This document shows positions 47,254 through 57,100 of a stretch of 64,000 nt of DNA, one piece after another. Under the pieces are notes generated by a model. That model saw nothing but the letters and a program-made list of their open reading frames with translations, had not been told where the DNA came from and ran no database searches. The DNA comes from Mallotus nudiflorus (taxonomy: Eukaryota > Streptophyta > Magnoliopsida > Malpighiales > Euphorbiaceae). Made by a program: the position numbers and the translations under genes. Location of the stretch: contig CANTUR010000892.1 of NCBI GenBank assembly GCA_947683625.1, positions 124,001 to 188,000 on the forward strand. Direction: 5' to 3'. The first letter of the stretch is position 1. The number at the start of each line of letters is the position of its first letter.

Positions 47254-48384
47254 CTAGAGAAGAATATGATGAGAGAAGAATTTGGTCCACACACAAACAC
47301 ATGTTTTTATTTATTTATTTATTGGGTTTAGTAGGGAAAAAAAAAACTATGTATAATTAAGAAAATAGGCAAAGCCAAAAGGGATATAAATGGAGAAAGA
47401 GAAGGTGAAAGGGTAAAGAAATGAGTTTCTCATAGCCAAAGTCACATTCAATCCACCTAATGTGAAAGAGAGATGAGGAACAACTGGATAGTGACTCTTC
47501 TCTTGTACCCAAACAGACCAACCACTATTAATGCACTTACTTCTGCTACTTGTGTATATATATATATATATTCATTTAGCACCCAAAACCCACAACCATG
47601 TACAAATAGTTCTCTCCAATCTGTTCTAAAGAATTAGGGTTTCTAAGGATGGTGACCCTTTATTCTTTTTTCTTTACAATAAATAGGAGTTTTTTTTTTT
47701 TTTGGTTGATTTCTTCGTAAAAATTATGTCCACATGCATGAAGATCATCAACACCCAATATCTAACTGAGCTCTTACAATACTTTGGCATTGCTACTGCA
47801 GCTGGCTTCTGTTTAGACTATTATAGTCTTTTTAGATTTTCATATTTGAAAATAAAAAAATAATTTGAAATATTCCTTTTTATTTTTTTTAATTTCAAAA
47901 AGCAATTTCATTGCACATGATTTCGAATTAGAATTTAATATAATATTATCTTAGGTTTGAATACAAGTATCTAATTTCAAATTTTAATTTTAATGTATAG
48001 TTACCAATTTTTTGGAATTCTCATTGATATACCTATATAAAGGGAAATTGGTATTTTGTCATTCTATCAAAGTGATTAAAAAATTATGAAAAAAAATATA
48101 TAAAGGGAAATTGGTATTGAAATTTAATGAACAAGTAATTAATGCGAAGCCAAGTTGAGTAGCAATGTCTCATTCAAAATTAAAAGTTCAATTAAATAAA
48201 CCAAGTTATTTAAGTCTATTCATCAAAGTGAATAAACTAAACAAAACAAAAACAAGAGGCAACATTTTCATGAGTCACGAAACGTCGCATAAGATGTTGC
48301 CACATCAAGATGCAAAGGGAAACAGCATTCGCTAGGCTTCACATCAAATTATTTTCTACTTTATTATGCATATATTTTATGATA

Positions 48385-48429
<45 letters not shown>

Positions 48430-50603
48430 TATAAACCTATATACATAAATAAATATAACAAGTGGTTCAGTTGCATTGAAGCTTTGAAACCCCACATGCA
48501 TGTATGGTCCCCCTCAATTTTTCCAAACCCACAACAACCTCTGCTTGCGACTATGACTCTAATGGCAAAGAAGAGCTCTGCATGAATGATGGGTTGTTGT
48601 TGTTGAAGGGTTAGCAGATGTGGGCATGTTGAGTGAAGGTTAATGATATGGACCCACCATTAATTATGTTGAGTGAAAGGTTAATGTTGAGTGAAATTTT
48701 TAGATATGATATATATGAGATGGTTCAATCCATTAATTAAATCCCTAAAGAAAAATGCTATTACTTTACTTATATTTTTCTAACTCATAGTAATGAAATA
48801 TATTTTGTTTAAAATTAGATATAAACTGTATACGCACATACTCGTAATAAAATTAATATTTATTTTTAAAAAAATTTCAAATGTATTGAATTTAATGTTA
48901 GATTTATTACACATATTATTCATGAAAACGTGTGTGTATATATATATAATATTTGTTATAAATCTGAAATCTAGAAATGGTTAAAATTTCATTTATTTAT
49001 TATTTTTTATAGAATTGATTAATCATGCAATTTAAAGATGTGAGTTCCATTAAAAATAAAATTATACATTTGTATGAATCTAAGAAAGTAAAGGGTGATG
49101 TTGTAATAAATGGAAGAGCCCAGGCAATAATGAGAGAGAAAAGAAGGGATAATGACTTGTCTTTGAATGGCGAAGAAAGGTAGAATTATGAAGAAAGGGG
49201 TAGTTGCCACTTGAGAATAATTGCAAACCGAGTCAAGCATGCAAGAATAAAGCAATCTGTATATTGCAGAAACACACCAAAACTATTATTAATTTACCAA
49301 TTTAGATAGAAACCCATGAAAAATGCTATTCTTCTACACACATCTCGAAAAAAAATCCCTCCTTATAGCAACAAAAGTGAAGCAATCCCTCAATCTCTTT
49401 TCCTCTCTTGTACCTAAAATATGAGAAGAAACAAATAAAGCTCTTTGAGCTAACGGTAAAAATTGAAAACCAAAAAAAATAATCAAATAAATAAAGGGTT
49501 CGGTTGGCCCTTCTAGTTCTTGAAAGAAGTGAAAGAAAGAAACAATACCTCTTTTGTATAAATGGACGCATGACAAATATTTATAATAAGTATTATCGCA
49601 TATTATGCTATATTCCTAAAAATATACAAAGCATATACATTGTAGATTTGAGGAGAAAAAGAAATGCAAATGCACTCTCACAAAACAATGCATTTCCATG
49701 TTTTGAAATCACACATCATGTGATATTGAGATCTTGGTTATATATTATGACTTATGAGAAAATTTTGATTACATAAGGTGTCATTTTAAAAATAAAATAG
49801 AAAAGCAAAGTAAAATAATTGTTCAATAAACTAGGTTAGATTGTTAGGGCTATTTTTAAAAAAATGATTGTATATATATATATTTTAAAAATTAAAGTTA
49901 TATTATGTGAAAAGCAAAAGTTGTTATTCTTAGCATAATTTTTTTCTTCTTTGTACAACAAATTAATGTTTAAATTGAGGAGGATTAAGTACTAGTTGAA
50001 GTCAACATCTATGCATCTATCTTTATTAGGGTGATTACCATATGCACATCTAATTATGCATGTATAGACAGATGATTTTATGACATTGATTATAAATCTT
50101 ATTATTCTATTACATATATATGTATATATATAATAAGCCTTGAGTACACGCAAAATTAATTTTATTTTGGAGTAAATGTTAAATGGGTTTAAGCTTATTT
50201 TTCTCATAGTAAGGGATAAGATCACTTGACTTGGATTGAGAAATGAACATATAGATGTAAATGGACTTGCAATATGATTGATGGCTGATCTACCTGCTAT
50301 ATATATGCACAAATTGATGCACATTTCTGGGTGACATAACTATCAAACGTATCAAAGAAGATAAATTTGCAATTAGTAGACCATTCCTGATTGAATAATT
50401 TCTACATATAGATGAATGACATGTTGTAATTCATGATATCGATATGCACATGTCATATATTAAAGATCTAATACATTTTGTTCATTTGGCTCATTCAAAT
50501 TTAATTTATCTTCACAGTGACTAATTTTCTTTTTGAAAAAATCCATATCTCCTATGTAGAAGTGTTCTATGAAATAGACATCCTTTAATAAATTGTAACT
50601 CTT

Positions 50604-50667
<64 letters not shown>

Positions 50668-51480
50668 GAAAAGAAAAAATATTAATGAATTTTTAGTCAA
50701 TAATATTCAAATCATTTTTAAAGTAGCTAAAATTATTGAATCTAATATGGAAGGTCAGAATAAATAAAATTTGCAAGTTACCCATGAGTGCTAAATCTGA
50801 TGATTGGAGTCTGATATCGTTTAAATTAAGTGTTGGGTTCAAAACTTAACGTATGTAAAAGTGTTAAGTACTCATAAGAAAACTTTTACCGTCATTCAAA
50901 ATCCTACCCAAATTGAATCCAAATTATTGGGGACCTACGGGATACCTGATACCAGGTATGTCAAACGAAAAAAAAAAAATAATAATACTCTATTATTTCT
51001 AAAAAAAATAAAAGTCATGCTAAATAGTTATTGAACAATTTTACCCATCTTTTCATTTTATTTGAGTCGAACTTAATTAATTAGAGTCTAATAAATTCTA
51101 AATTCTAGTGATTCAAAAAAATAATAATATTTTATTATTTCTAACAAATATTATGAAAATGATATTATATCTGTGCTGAAGAATCATTCAACACAAAAAA
51201 AAAAAATCCAAATAATTAATCAAATACATTATCAATGAGAGTAGAAGCTAAAATAAAAAGAGTATTAATCCAGGAAGTTTATTAACAAATGGGATAATGG
51301 TCTAAAGACCGATCGTTTGTGATTTATTGTAAATTTATATATCAAAGTTTTTTTTTGGTATTTTTATAAATATCAAAGGCTAAAATCTCAAAGTGAAAAG
51401 GGAAGAAAATTAGAAGAATAGAGATATATATAGAGGTAAAAGAAAGGAGACAAAAGGAGAGGAAGCATTTTGATCATGAC
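42790..51480. other. AT-rich intergenic DNA with microsatellites
   Basis: No gene is recognised. Microsatellites are (AT)n at 43137-43184, (TA)n at 47224-47252, mixed GT/TA at 48385-48421 and a long (TA)n at 50608-50666. A word containing TGTTGAGTGAA repeats three times at about 48627-48695. The block TATAAAGGGAAATTGGTATT occurs twice (about 48037 and 48099). The stretch 44870-45360 is less AT-biased, with a TATATATA box and CATCATCATCACCACAAC, and could be a promoter or untranscribed remnant; no coding sequence follows. Confidence 0.55.
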
Positions 51481-51510
51481 ACTACATTCAAGAAAAAGAG
51501 GAAGAGAGAT

Positions 51511-51702
51511 ATGATCAAACTGGTGAAGGAGATGATGATCCATTCGTGTAAATCTGGGTATCATTCTTTTCTTAATTTTATTGGGTGTTTCTTGAGGACC
51601 ACATTGAGCATAGAATCCACTGCAACAGATATAAGAACAGCCAACAGCTATAAAGAACCATCACCAACTACTACTACCACAACTCTTACATCTGGTCCAT
51701 GA
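51511..51702 (+). other. Unrecognised 63-codon open frame in a transcript-like stretch
   Basis: ATG at 51511 within a purine-rich leader (AGAGAGATATGATC) opens a 63-residue frame with a short hydrophobic patch (FLNFIGCFL, residues about 20-28) and a threonine-rich tail ending in TSGP. Base composition is more balanced than in the flanks. I do not recognise the protein, and length alone is not evidence that it is real. It could equally be part of a non-coding transcript leading to the hairpin at 51781-51898. Confidence 0.2.
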
Positions 51703-51780
51703 GAGAGGTTGCATGTGTGTGTATTTGCTATGGGTATAGTTGATGATGATGATGATGATATGATCTTTTCTTATAAAACT

Positions 51781-51898
51781 TACTTAATTGATTGAGACAT
51801 GGTTATGCAAAGTAAAGAGCTTTTGAGGGAAACAAATCAAAGTGTGTGGTGAACCTTCACTTTCCTTTGCATTTGTCTCAACCAATATCTTAATTATG
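51781..51898. other. Imperfect hairpin, possible small-RNA precursor or fold-back remnant
   Basis: The 5' arm carries TTGAGACA and ATGCAAAG followed by AAAG. The 3' arm carries CTTT, CTTTGCAT and TGTCTCAA as their complements in matching order, with a five-base asymmetric bulge. Outer bases pair weakly. The loop is about 25-40 nt. No known plant microRNA was recognised in either arm. Confidence 0.35.
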
Positions 51899-51902
51899 AT
51901 AC

Positions 51903-53597
51903 TTATGTATATATGTGTCTATATGCATCTTCTTTTTGGATATATTCACAAATAATACAACATTCTAAAACATACCCAATAATTGACTGATAATGTTGAT
52001 AATATATACATATATTTTTTTTACTTTAGTCACATTGAGATTCTCTTATGCTGTAGTTGATTTATATATATAATTTTTATCTACTAAAATTCAATGGTGG
52101 AATATAAATATTTTTAAAAAAATTCAATTCGCCTACTAATCACATATAAAACTATAAAAAAGTTTTATATTTATTATAAAAAATTTATAAGAATCTACAC
52201 ATTATCAATTTAAAGTTAACTCAATTATACATTCAAAATTTAAAACTCATTCCAAACTCAATTAAAATGGTTAAACTCATACTGAGTTTGATTAAATAAT
52301 TATATTCATATTTGATTCTATTAATCTCCACAGTTAATTGTGCAAAATTTTAAAATCATCCACGTTATTGTTTGAGTGGTTAATCTCATGAAATATTTAT
52401 ATCATTAGATAAATATTAGCCTCATAATATTTATTTCTGAAAATATTACTTCAACCTTATCACTAATTCTTTATCATTGAAAAGTTTCAATGTGAGAAAT
52501 TAACTATATACACACATATGTACAAGTCTTTCACTTATAAAAACAAGCCACATGGCTTTTCTCTGAAGTGTAATTTTCCAGAATATGTCCATGACACATA
52601 GCTCCTGTAAGATATCTTTCCTTTAGGTGATAATTGGCCCTATTATATATATATATATATATATATATTGAACAAAGAGGTTGAGGGGAGGGGAATCTGA
52701 ATCTGGACCCTCTACTTCTAAACGGAGCAGGCAAATAATTCAACATTTAAAAACCTAGAAACGACTTGAATCCATGATCTGAAGGGTCATAGGTACCTCT
52801 TAACCATTTAAACCAAGTGATGGAGGGTGTACGTATATATTGTTAGCATCATAATAGTTACGAAAGATACATGTGTTCCATGAAAAAAGAAGAAATTATA
52901 TACATAGCTAGCATCGCTATTTCCAGTAATAATTCTTGAATATATATTTTTTTTCTTTTAGGAAATATAATTTACTTCTTGACTACCTGAAATCTGCCCC
53001 TAGGTGATGAAATCGACATGAAAAATATACGTAGATTTTCTTTTTTATTAAAAAAATAAAAAATTTCTCTCTTTCTTTTTCATTATTTATTACTTGGGAG
53101 TAAAGCTAAGTATAGAGATTAAAATATTCGAATTGAACCACAAATAACCAGATCGAAAATCTCCAAAACCGGATTAAACCGTTGACTTTTAACTTTATCC
53201 AAACTGAATTGTATCTATAAAAAATTTTTGATACGGTTCTGGATATTTATAAATATCTGAACCGAAAACTAGACTGAATTAAACTTAATTATATTGGACA
53301 GAAATTACTAAAATTTATTTATTTATATATTTATAATTTATAATTTATAAGTTATACAAATAAATTTAATATATAAATAATATAAATATTATCTAACTAC
53401 TTTCAAAAAAAATAATGCTAATATTATAATTAAAATATAAATTCTCTTTATTAAAAATATTAAAATAAAAAAATTAACTAATATTTATCCAAAGAAAAAG
53501 AATTAACTAATATTTTTTTACAAATATCATTTAACTAATATTAATTACATTTTATCAAAAAAATTTATAAATATCATTTAACTAGTATTCATTAGTA
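51903..53597. other. AT-rich intergenic DNA
   Basis: Contains (TA)n at 52644-52668 and, at 53100-53300, a stretch of AACCGGATTAAACCG-type words that may be a decayed MITE. No gene is seen. Confidence 0.5.
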
Positions 53598-53862
53598 CTA
53601 CCTTTGTTCTTTTTTAATTGTCGTTTAAAGATTATACACATAAATTAAGAAATGTAATTAATATATAGGTAAAATATTATACTATCTTTATATTAATTCC
53701 CTCAAATAATTTTTAGCTTTGTATATTCCTAAAAGTAGTGTATGTGTAAATAAGGGTATGATATGAAAAAAAGTAATTAAAATATATTGGTAATTGAAAA
53801 CGCCAAATAAATAGGAACAAAAAATTCAACCTAAAACGACAATTAAAAATGAACGCTGAGAG
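53598..53862. mobile_element. Stowaway-like MITE (Tc1/mariner type)
   Basis: 265 bp with terminal inverted repeats of about 29 bp. The left end (53598-53626) and the reverse complement of the right end (53834-53862) share TTTTTAATTGTCGTTT and most other positions. A TA dinucleotide flanks both sides (53596-53597 and 53863-53864), the mariner target duplication. It is non-coding and internally AT-rich. Size, TA target and non-autonomy fit Stowaway. It lies about 1.7 kb upstream of the zinc-finger gene. Confidence 0.82.
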
Positions 53863-53864
53863 TA

Positions 53865-55190
53865 GTCGTTATTGACTTATTATAGATTATATTGTTTTTG
53901 CAATTGGATTTGTGTAAGTTATGTTGGATTTTAGTTGTGTAAAACTAAATTTAGATTTGAATTTATTAGTTATGTTGAACTTTGTTTGTTGGAGATGAGT
54001 TATAAAATTATATTAAAGTATATATTGAATTGATGCAGGCATATTTAATGAAATTTTAAGTTTTATGGATGTTTAAAGATTTTAAAAAATAACGTATGTT
54101 GTATAATTTTCCGGAAATCCCCAAATTGGACAGTAGTGTGTTTAGCCTACTTAGGAGGTTATAATGCATAAGTTTAAAAATTGAGGAATCACTTAAGTAA
54201 GAATTAAGAAATAGTTTTTAAAAGGAAAATTAAAGGTAGTTTCCCAAATACTAAAATAGTTGCAAAACTCTATTAAACTTTTTTTGAACCATCAGTGTCT
54301 AGAAATCACTAAATCCTAATTAATTTAATTCAACACAGACAAAATTATAAAGGTGGTAAAAATCTTTCAACAATATATTGAAATTTGACTCCAAGACCTC
54401 ACTTAAACAAAAATGTCAGTTGGTTCTATTAAACTTTTTTTAATAACATCTAAAAAGGTGTTTTAGAAAAGCAATTTTCCATCTAATTAAACTCTAGACA
54501 TACAATAGGAACTACAAAGTCTTATTTGTCACAAAAGTTTAGTAGTCAATCTGGTAAACATTAATTTTTATATTAAATAATTAACAGACAACAAAAAGAA
54601 AGCGAGGCCTACATTGTCCTACATTTATAGAAGACGCATTTAACTTTTAAACCATAATTATCTCAATTAGGAAACTTTATCTTTTGTTTGACGATCAATC
54701 ATAAGAACAAAACTTTATTGAAAAGAAATTATTGCCATTCCTATAGTCTCAATCGTCAAAATTTGTTAAATATTTATTTTTCATGTATTATAAGATACAC
54801 ACTCAATTATTTTTATTAGAATTACTTAATAATTTTATAAGAATTCTAATATGTTCTACAAACTAATAATGTTTTGGAGAAATTTGAGTTGCACCACTAT
54901 ATATTATAAAATAATCTATTAGTCTTGTAAAATTGTAATTATTATTATTTTTTTAAATTATTATCTTTCAAAATTTATAAAATTCTAATTAATCTGATTC
55001 AATTTAAAAACTATAAAGGTATAAAAATTATCCATAATTAAATTCATTCTAAAATATCGTTTAAGTGAGATGGTTTCTCACTGATCTCAACAGGGAAAAG
55101 CATAATTATCAAATGGCAAAATATATATGTTAGGAACTTTCCAAAACAAACCAAAAAGAAATAAGTGAAAACAATGCAAAAGATGGTACT
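53865..55190. other. Upstream intergenic DNA of the zinc-finger gene
   Basis: AT-rich. A diverged direct repeat is seen: 54318-54430 and 54965-55070 share CTAATTAAT.T.ATTCAA, ACTATAAAGGT-like and TTTAAGTGAG-like words in the same order. No coding sequence. Confidence 0.5.
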
Positions 55191-55314
55191 TTGAGAAGCC
55201 GAAGCCGAAGCCACTCTCATCTCATTGTGGCCTTGTCAGCCCTCACTCTCAGACGGGTCACACCTCCGAACCCAATTTGTCCAATTGATCACACCACCCT
55301 CTCTTTCAAACCCA

Positions 55315-55324
55315 CCTTTATAGG
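55315..55324 (+). promoter_or_regulatory. Putative TATA box overlapping a perfect CArG motif
   Basis: CCTTTATAGG fits CC(A/T)6GG and contains TTTATA. It lies 224 bp before the start codon in a C-rich, otherwise TATA-free stretch, a plausible core promoter with transcription starting around 55345-55360. Whether a MADS-box factor uses it is unknown. Confidence 0.45.
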
Positions 55325-55390
55325 CCCCACCCTACCACCCCACATACATTACAAACCCCAATTCAACTCTCATCTTTTCCACCTCCTACC

Positions 55391-55437
55391 TATCTCTCAT
55401 TTTCTTCTTCCGCTGCTTCTGCTTCTTCTTCTTCCTT
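55391..55437 (+). promoter_or_regulatory. CT-rich 5' leader of the zinc-finger gene
   Basis: A nearly pure pyrimidine block made of CTT and CTG triplets, typical of plant 5' untranslated regions downstream of the TATA box. No ATG occurs between it and the start codon, so there are no upstream open frames. Confidence 0.6.
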
Positions 55438-55547
55438 TTAGTCCGTTTCTTGAACCCTATTGCTCGCAACGAATATATCTGAATAACTGAAGACACGTCC
55501 ATACGTAGAAAAGAGCTTATTTGCTTTATTTTTTATCTAACTTCTTG

Positions 55548-56246
55548 ATGGATAAGAGTGAAAGAGAGACTCATGACTTCATGAACGTGGAATCCTTCTC
55601 TCAGCTTCCTTTTATCCGACCTGCACCCGTCAAAGAAAAGGCCATTCGACTCTTTGGCATAGAATTCGGAGGCAACGATAGCGAGACGGCCGATGAGTCT
55701 GCGTCGGCTGAAACCCATGAAGATGCCGGTAAAGAAAGCGAGAATGGTGACAATAATAGAAGATTTGAGTGTCATTACTGTTGTAGAAACTTCCCTACTT
55801 CTCAAGCCTTAGGTGGTCATCAAAACGCACACAAGAGGGAACGCCAGCACGCAAAACGTGCTCATCTTCAGTCGGCTATGGTTCACAATAGCTTGTCTGA
55901 TGCTCATATTTATGGCCTGATGAACTACAGGATTGGTTCAACTCCTACACCAGCCATGAGTTACCCTTCATGGAATAGTCCCGCCAACAGCTCCAGGTTT
56001 TATGGTAGCCACGGCTCTTACTCACAACAGCCTATCAATGGAAGTCCATTAGGCTTGTGGAGGATTCCGAGTGTTCACAGTAGTAGTGCTACTCTTCATA
56101 GAGACCGTTCTATGAACCCCTTGCCATTATTTGCAGGCGAGGAATTGAAGCCATCGCAGGCGGGTGGGTCTAGCTCGCAGGGGCGGTATGGATATGAAGG
56201 AAAAGCAAGCGTGCAAGACCATGTGAGTTTAGATCTTCATCTGTAA
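55548..56246 (+). CDS. C2H2 zinc-finger transcription factor, GIS/ZFP5/ZFP8-type, with EAR motif
   Basis: 232 residues, one exon, ending in TAA. The start is the first ATG of the leader (tgATGG context); an in-frame TTG extension to 55521 is ignored. Visible blocks are FMNVESFSQLPFIRP (residues 11-25) and IRLFGIEFG (33-41), both conserved in this family. An acidic linker (43-69) follows. A single finger has C75, C78, H91 and H95, with the plant-specific QALGGH (86-91) inside its helix. Next come a basic KRERQHAKRA stretch (96-105), a Ser/Gly/Pro-rich middle, and LDLHL (228-232), an EAR motif that recruits TOPLESS-type co-repressors. It should act in the nucleus as a DNA-binding regulator. Arabidopsis relatives promote trichome or root-hair initiation downstream of gibberellin and cytokinin. 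The length is normal and no defect is seen. The exact orthologue cannot be assigned by eye. Confidence 0.95.
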   Translation: MDKSERETHDFMNVESFSQLPFIRPAPVKEKAIRLFGIEFGGNDSETADESASAETHEDAGKESENGDNNRRFECHYCCRNFPTSQALGGHQNAHKRERQHAKRAHLQSAMVHNSLSDAHIYGLMNYRIGSTPTPAMSYPSWNSPANSSRFYGSHGSYSQQPINGSPLGLWRIPSVHSSSATLHRDRSMNPLPLFAGEELKPSQAGGSSSQGRYGYEGKASVQDHVSLDLHL

Positions 56247-57100
56247 TTTGATATAACATTCAATGAAAAGGCAAGTTGAGATTTTCTCAAGCTGATGCTA
56301 ATCTTTAATCTGTTTAAGAACAACCAATTACTGTTTCCTACACTGCTCTTTGTAACATCACCTTCTTCTTCTTCATCATCATCATTTTAAGTACATGATT
56401 TCATTCTTTCAACCTGCTGCTAGCTGTTGAATGCAAATCAGCTAGCATGCGGTGTAATTGGGCAGCAAAAGCTAAGATTTGGTGTAGTTTAAAGATTTGG
56501 TTCGAGTCTTTTGAACTGTAGTAAATAACATGAATTTTTTTTTTTTTTTGGGTTTGTGAGATTTGAAAAATGTTGTAGTAGTTCAAAATGCTTACAGGGT
56601 GAACATTAATTGACATTGTAGCTTCATAGTATATGAACAAAACTCATGTTCAGTGTCTCTGTCAATCCTTCAGAACTTTGTCTCACGTGTGAGGAATATA
56701 TATAATTCAAAACTGGGTGATTATACACATACATATTTATGCATATATATATGAGTTCTAAGAGTGCATGAAGGTCTGTAGATGAACACGTGTGTACAAT
56801 CTGAGTCTGCCCACAGACAGGTAGATTGATGAGAAAGGTGATTTTTGATCCAGTGCAAGTGTTAATCATAATATACTTACAAATAAAGAGAGAGAGAGAG
56901 AGAGAGATCCAGGTGACAAGGTTATTATATATATATTATATATACATCTCTCTTCTTCTGCTTAAATTTGCAGAAAGAAAATTATATTTCCATGGCATGC
57001 ATTTGCAGCTATCACCCAGTAATTCAACTCCTCTCCGAACTTTAAATGCACACTCACACTAAATGTACATTATTTTCCTATTTGTGTAGATGGGGAAAAA
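56247..57100 (+). other. 3' region of the zinc-finger gene and downstream flank
   Basis: Moderately complex sequence with T-rich stretches and AATGAAAAG (about 56260) and TAAATAACATG (about 56521) words that could serve as polyadenylation elements; the true site cannot be fixed. A TTCTTCTTCTTCATCATCATCAT run lies near 56365-56388, and a (GA)n tract at 56885-56907. Confidence 0.45.

Noticed and set aside
48258..48301. GGCAACAT...ATGTTGCC 8-bp inverted repeat
   Set aside because: A single 8-bp stem with a 28-nt loop is expected by chance in this much DNA.
49326..49576. Overlapping 80-codon open frames on the - strand
   Set aside because: Two frames are open over the same bases with hydrophobic low-complexity translation; no family or start context supports either.
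51781..51898. miR171-like microRNA gene
   Set aside because: The arms carry GATTGAG and CCAATATC words reminiscent of miR171, but they are on different arms, and the full 21-nt sequence and its star pairing are absent.
55191..55490. 99-codon open frame upstream of the zinc-finger gene
   Set aside because: Overlaps the promoter and CT-rich leader; low-complexity C-rich translation and no family resemblance.
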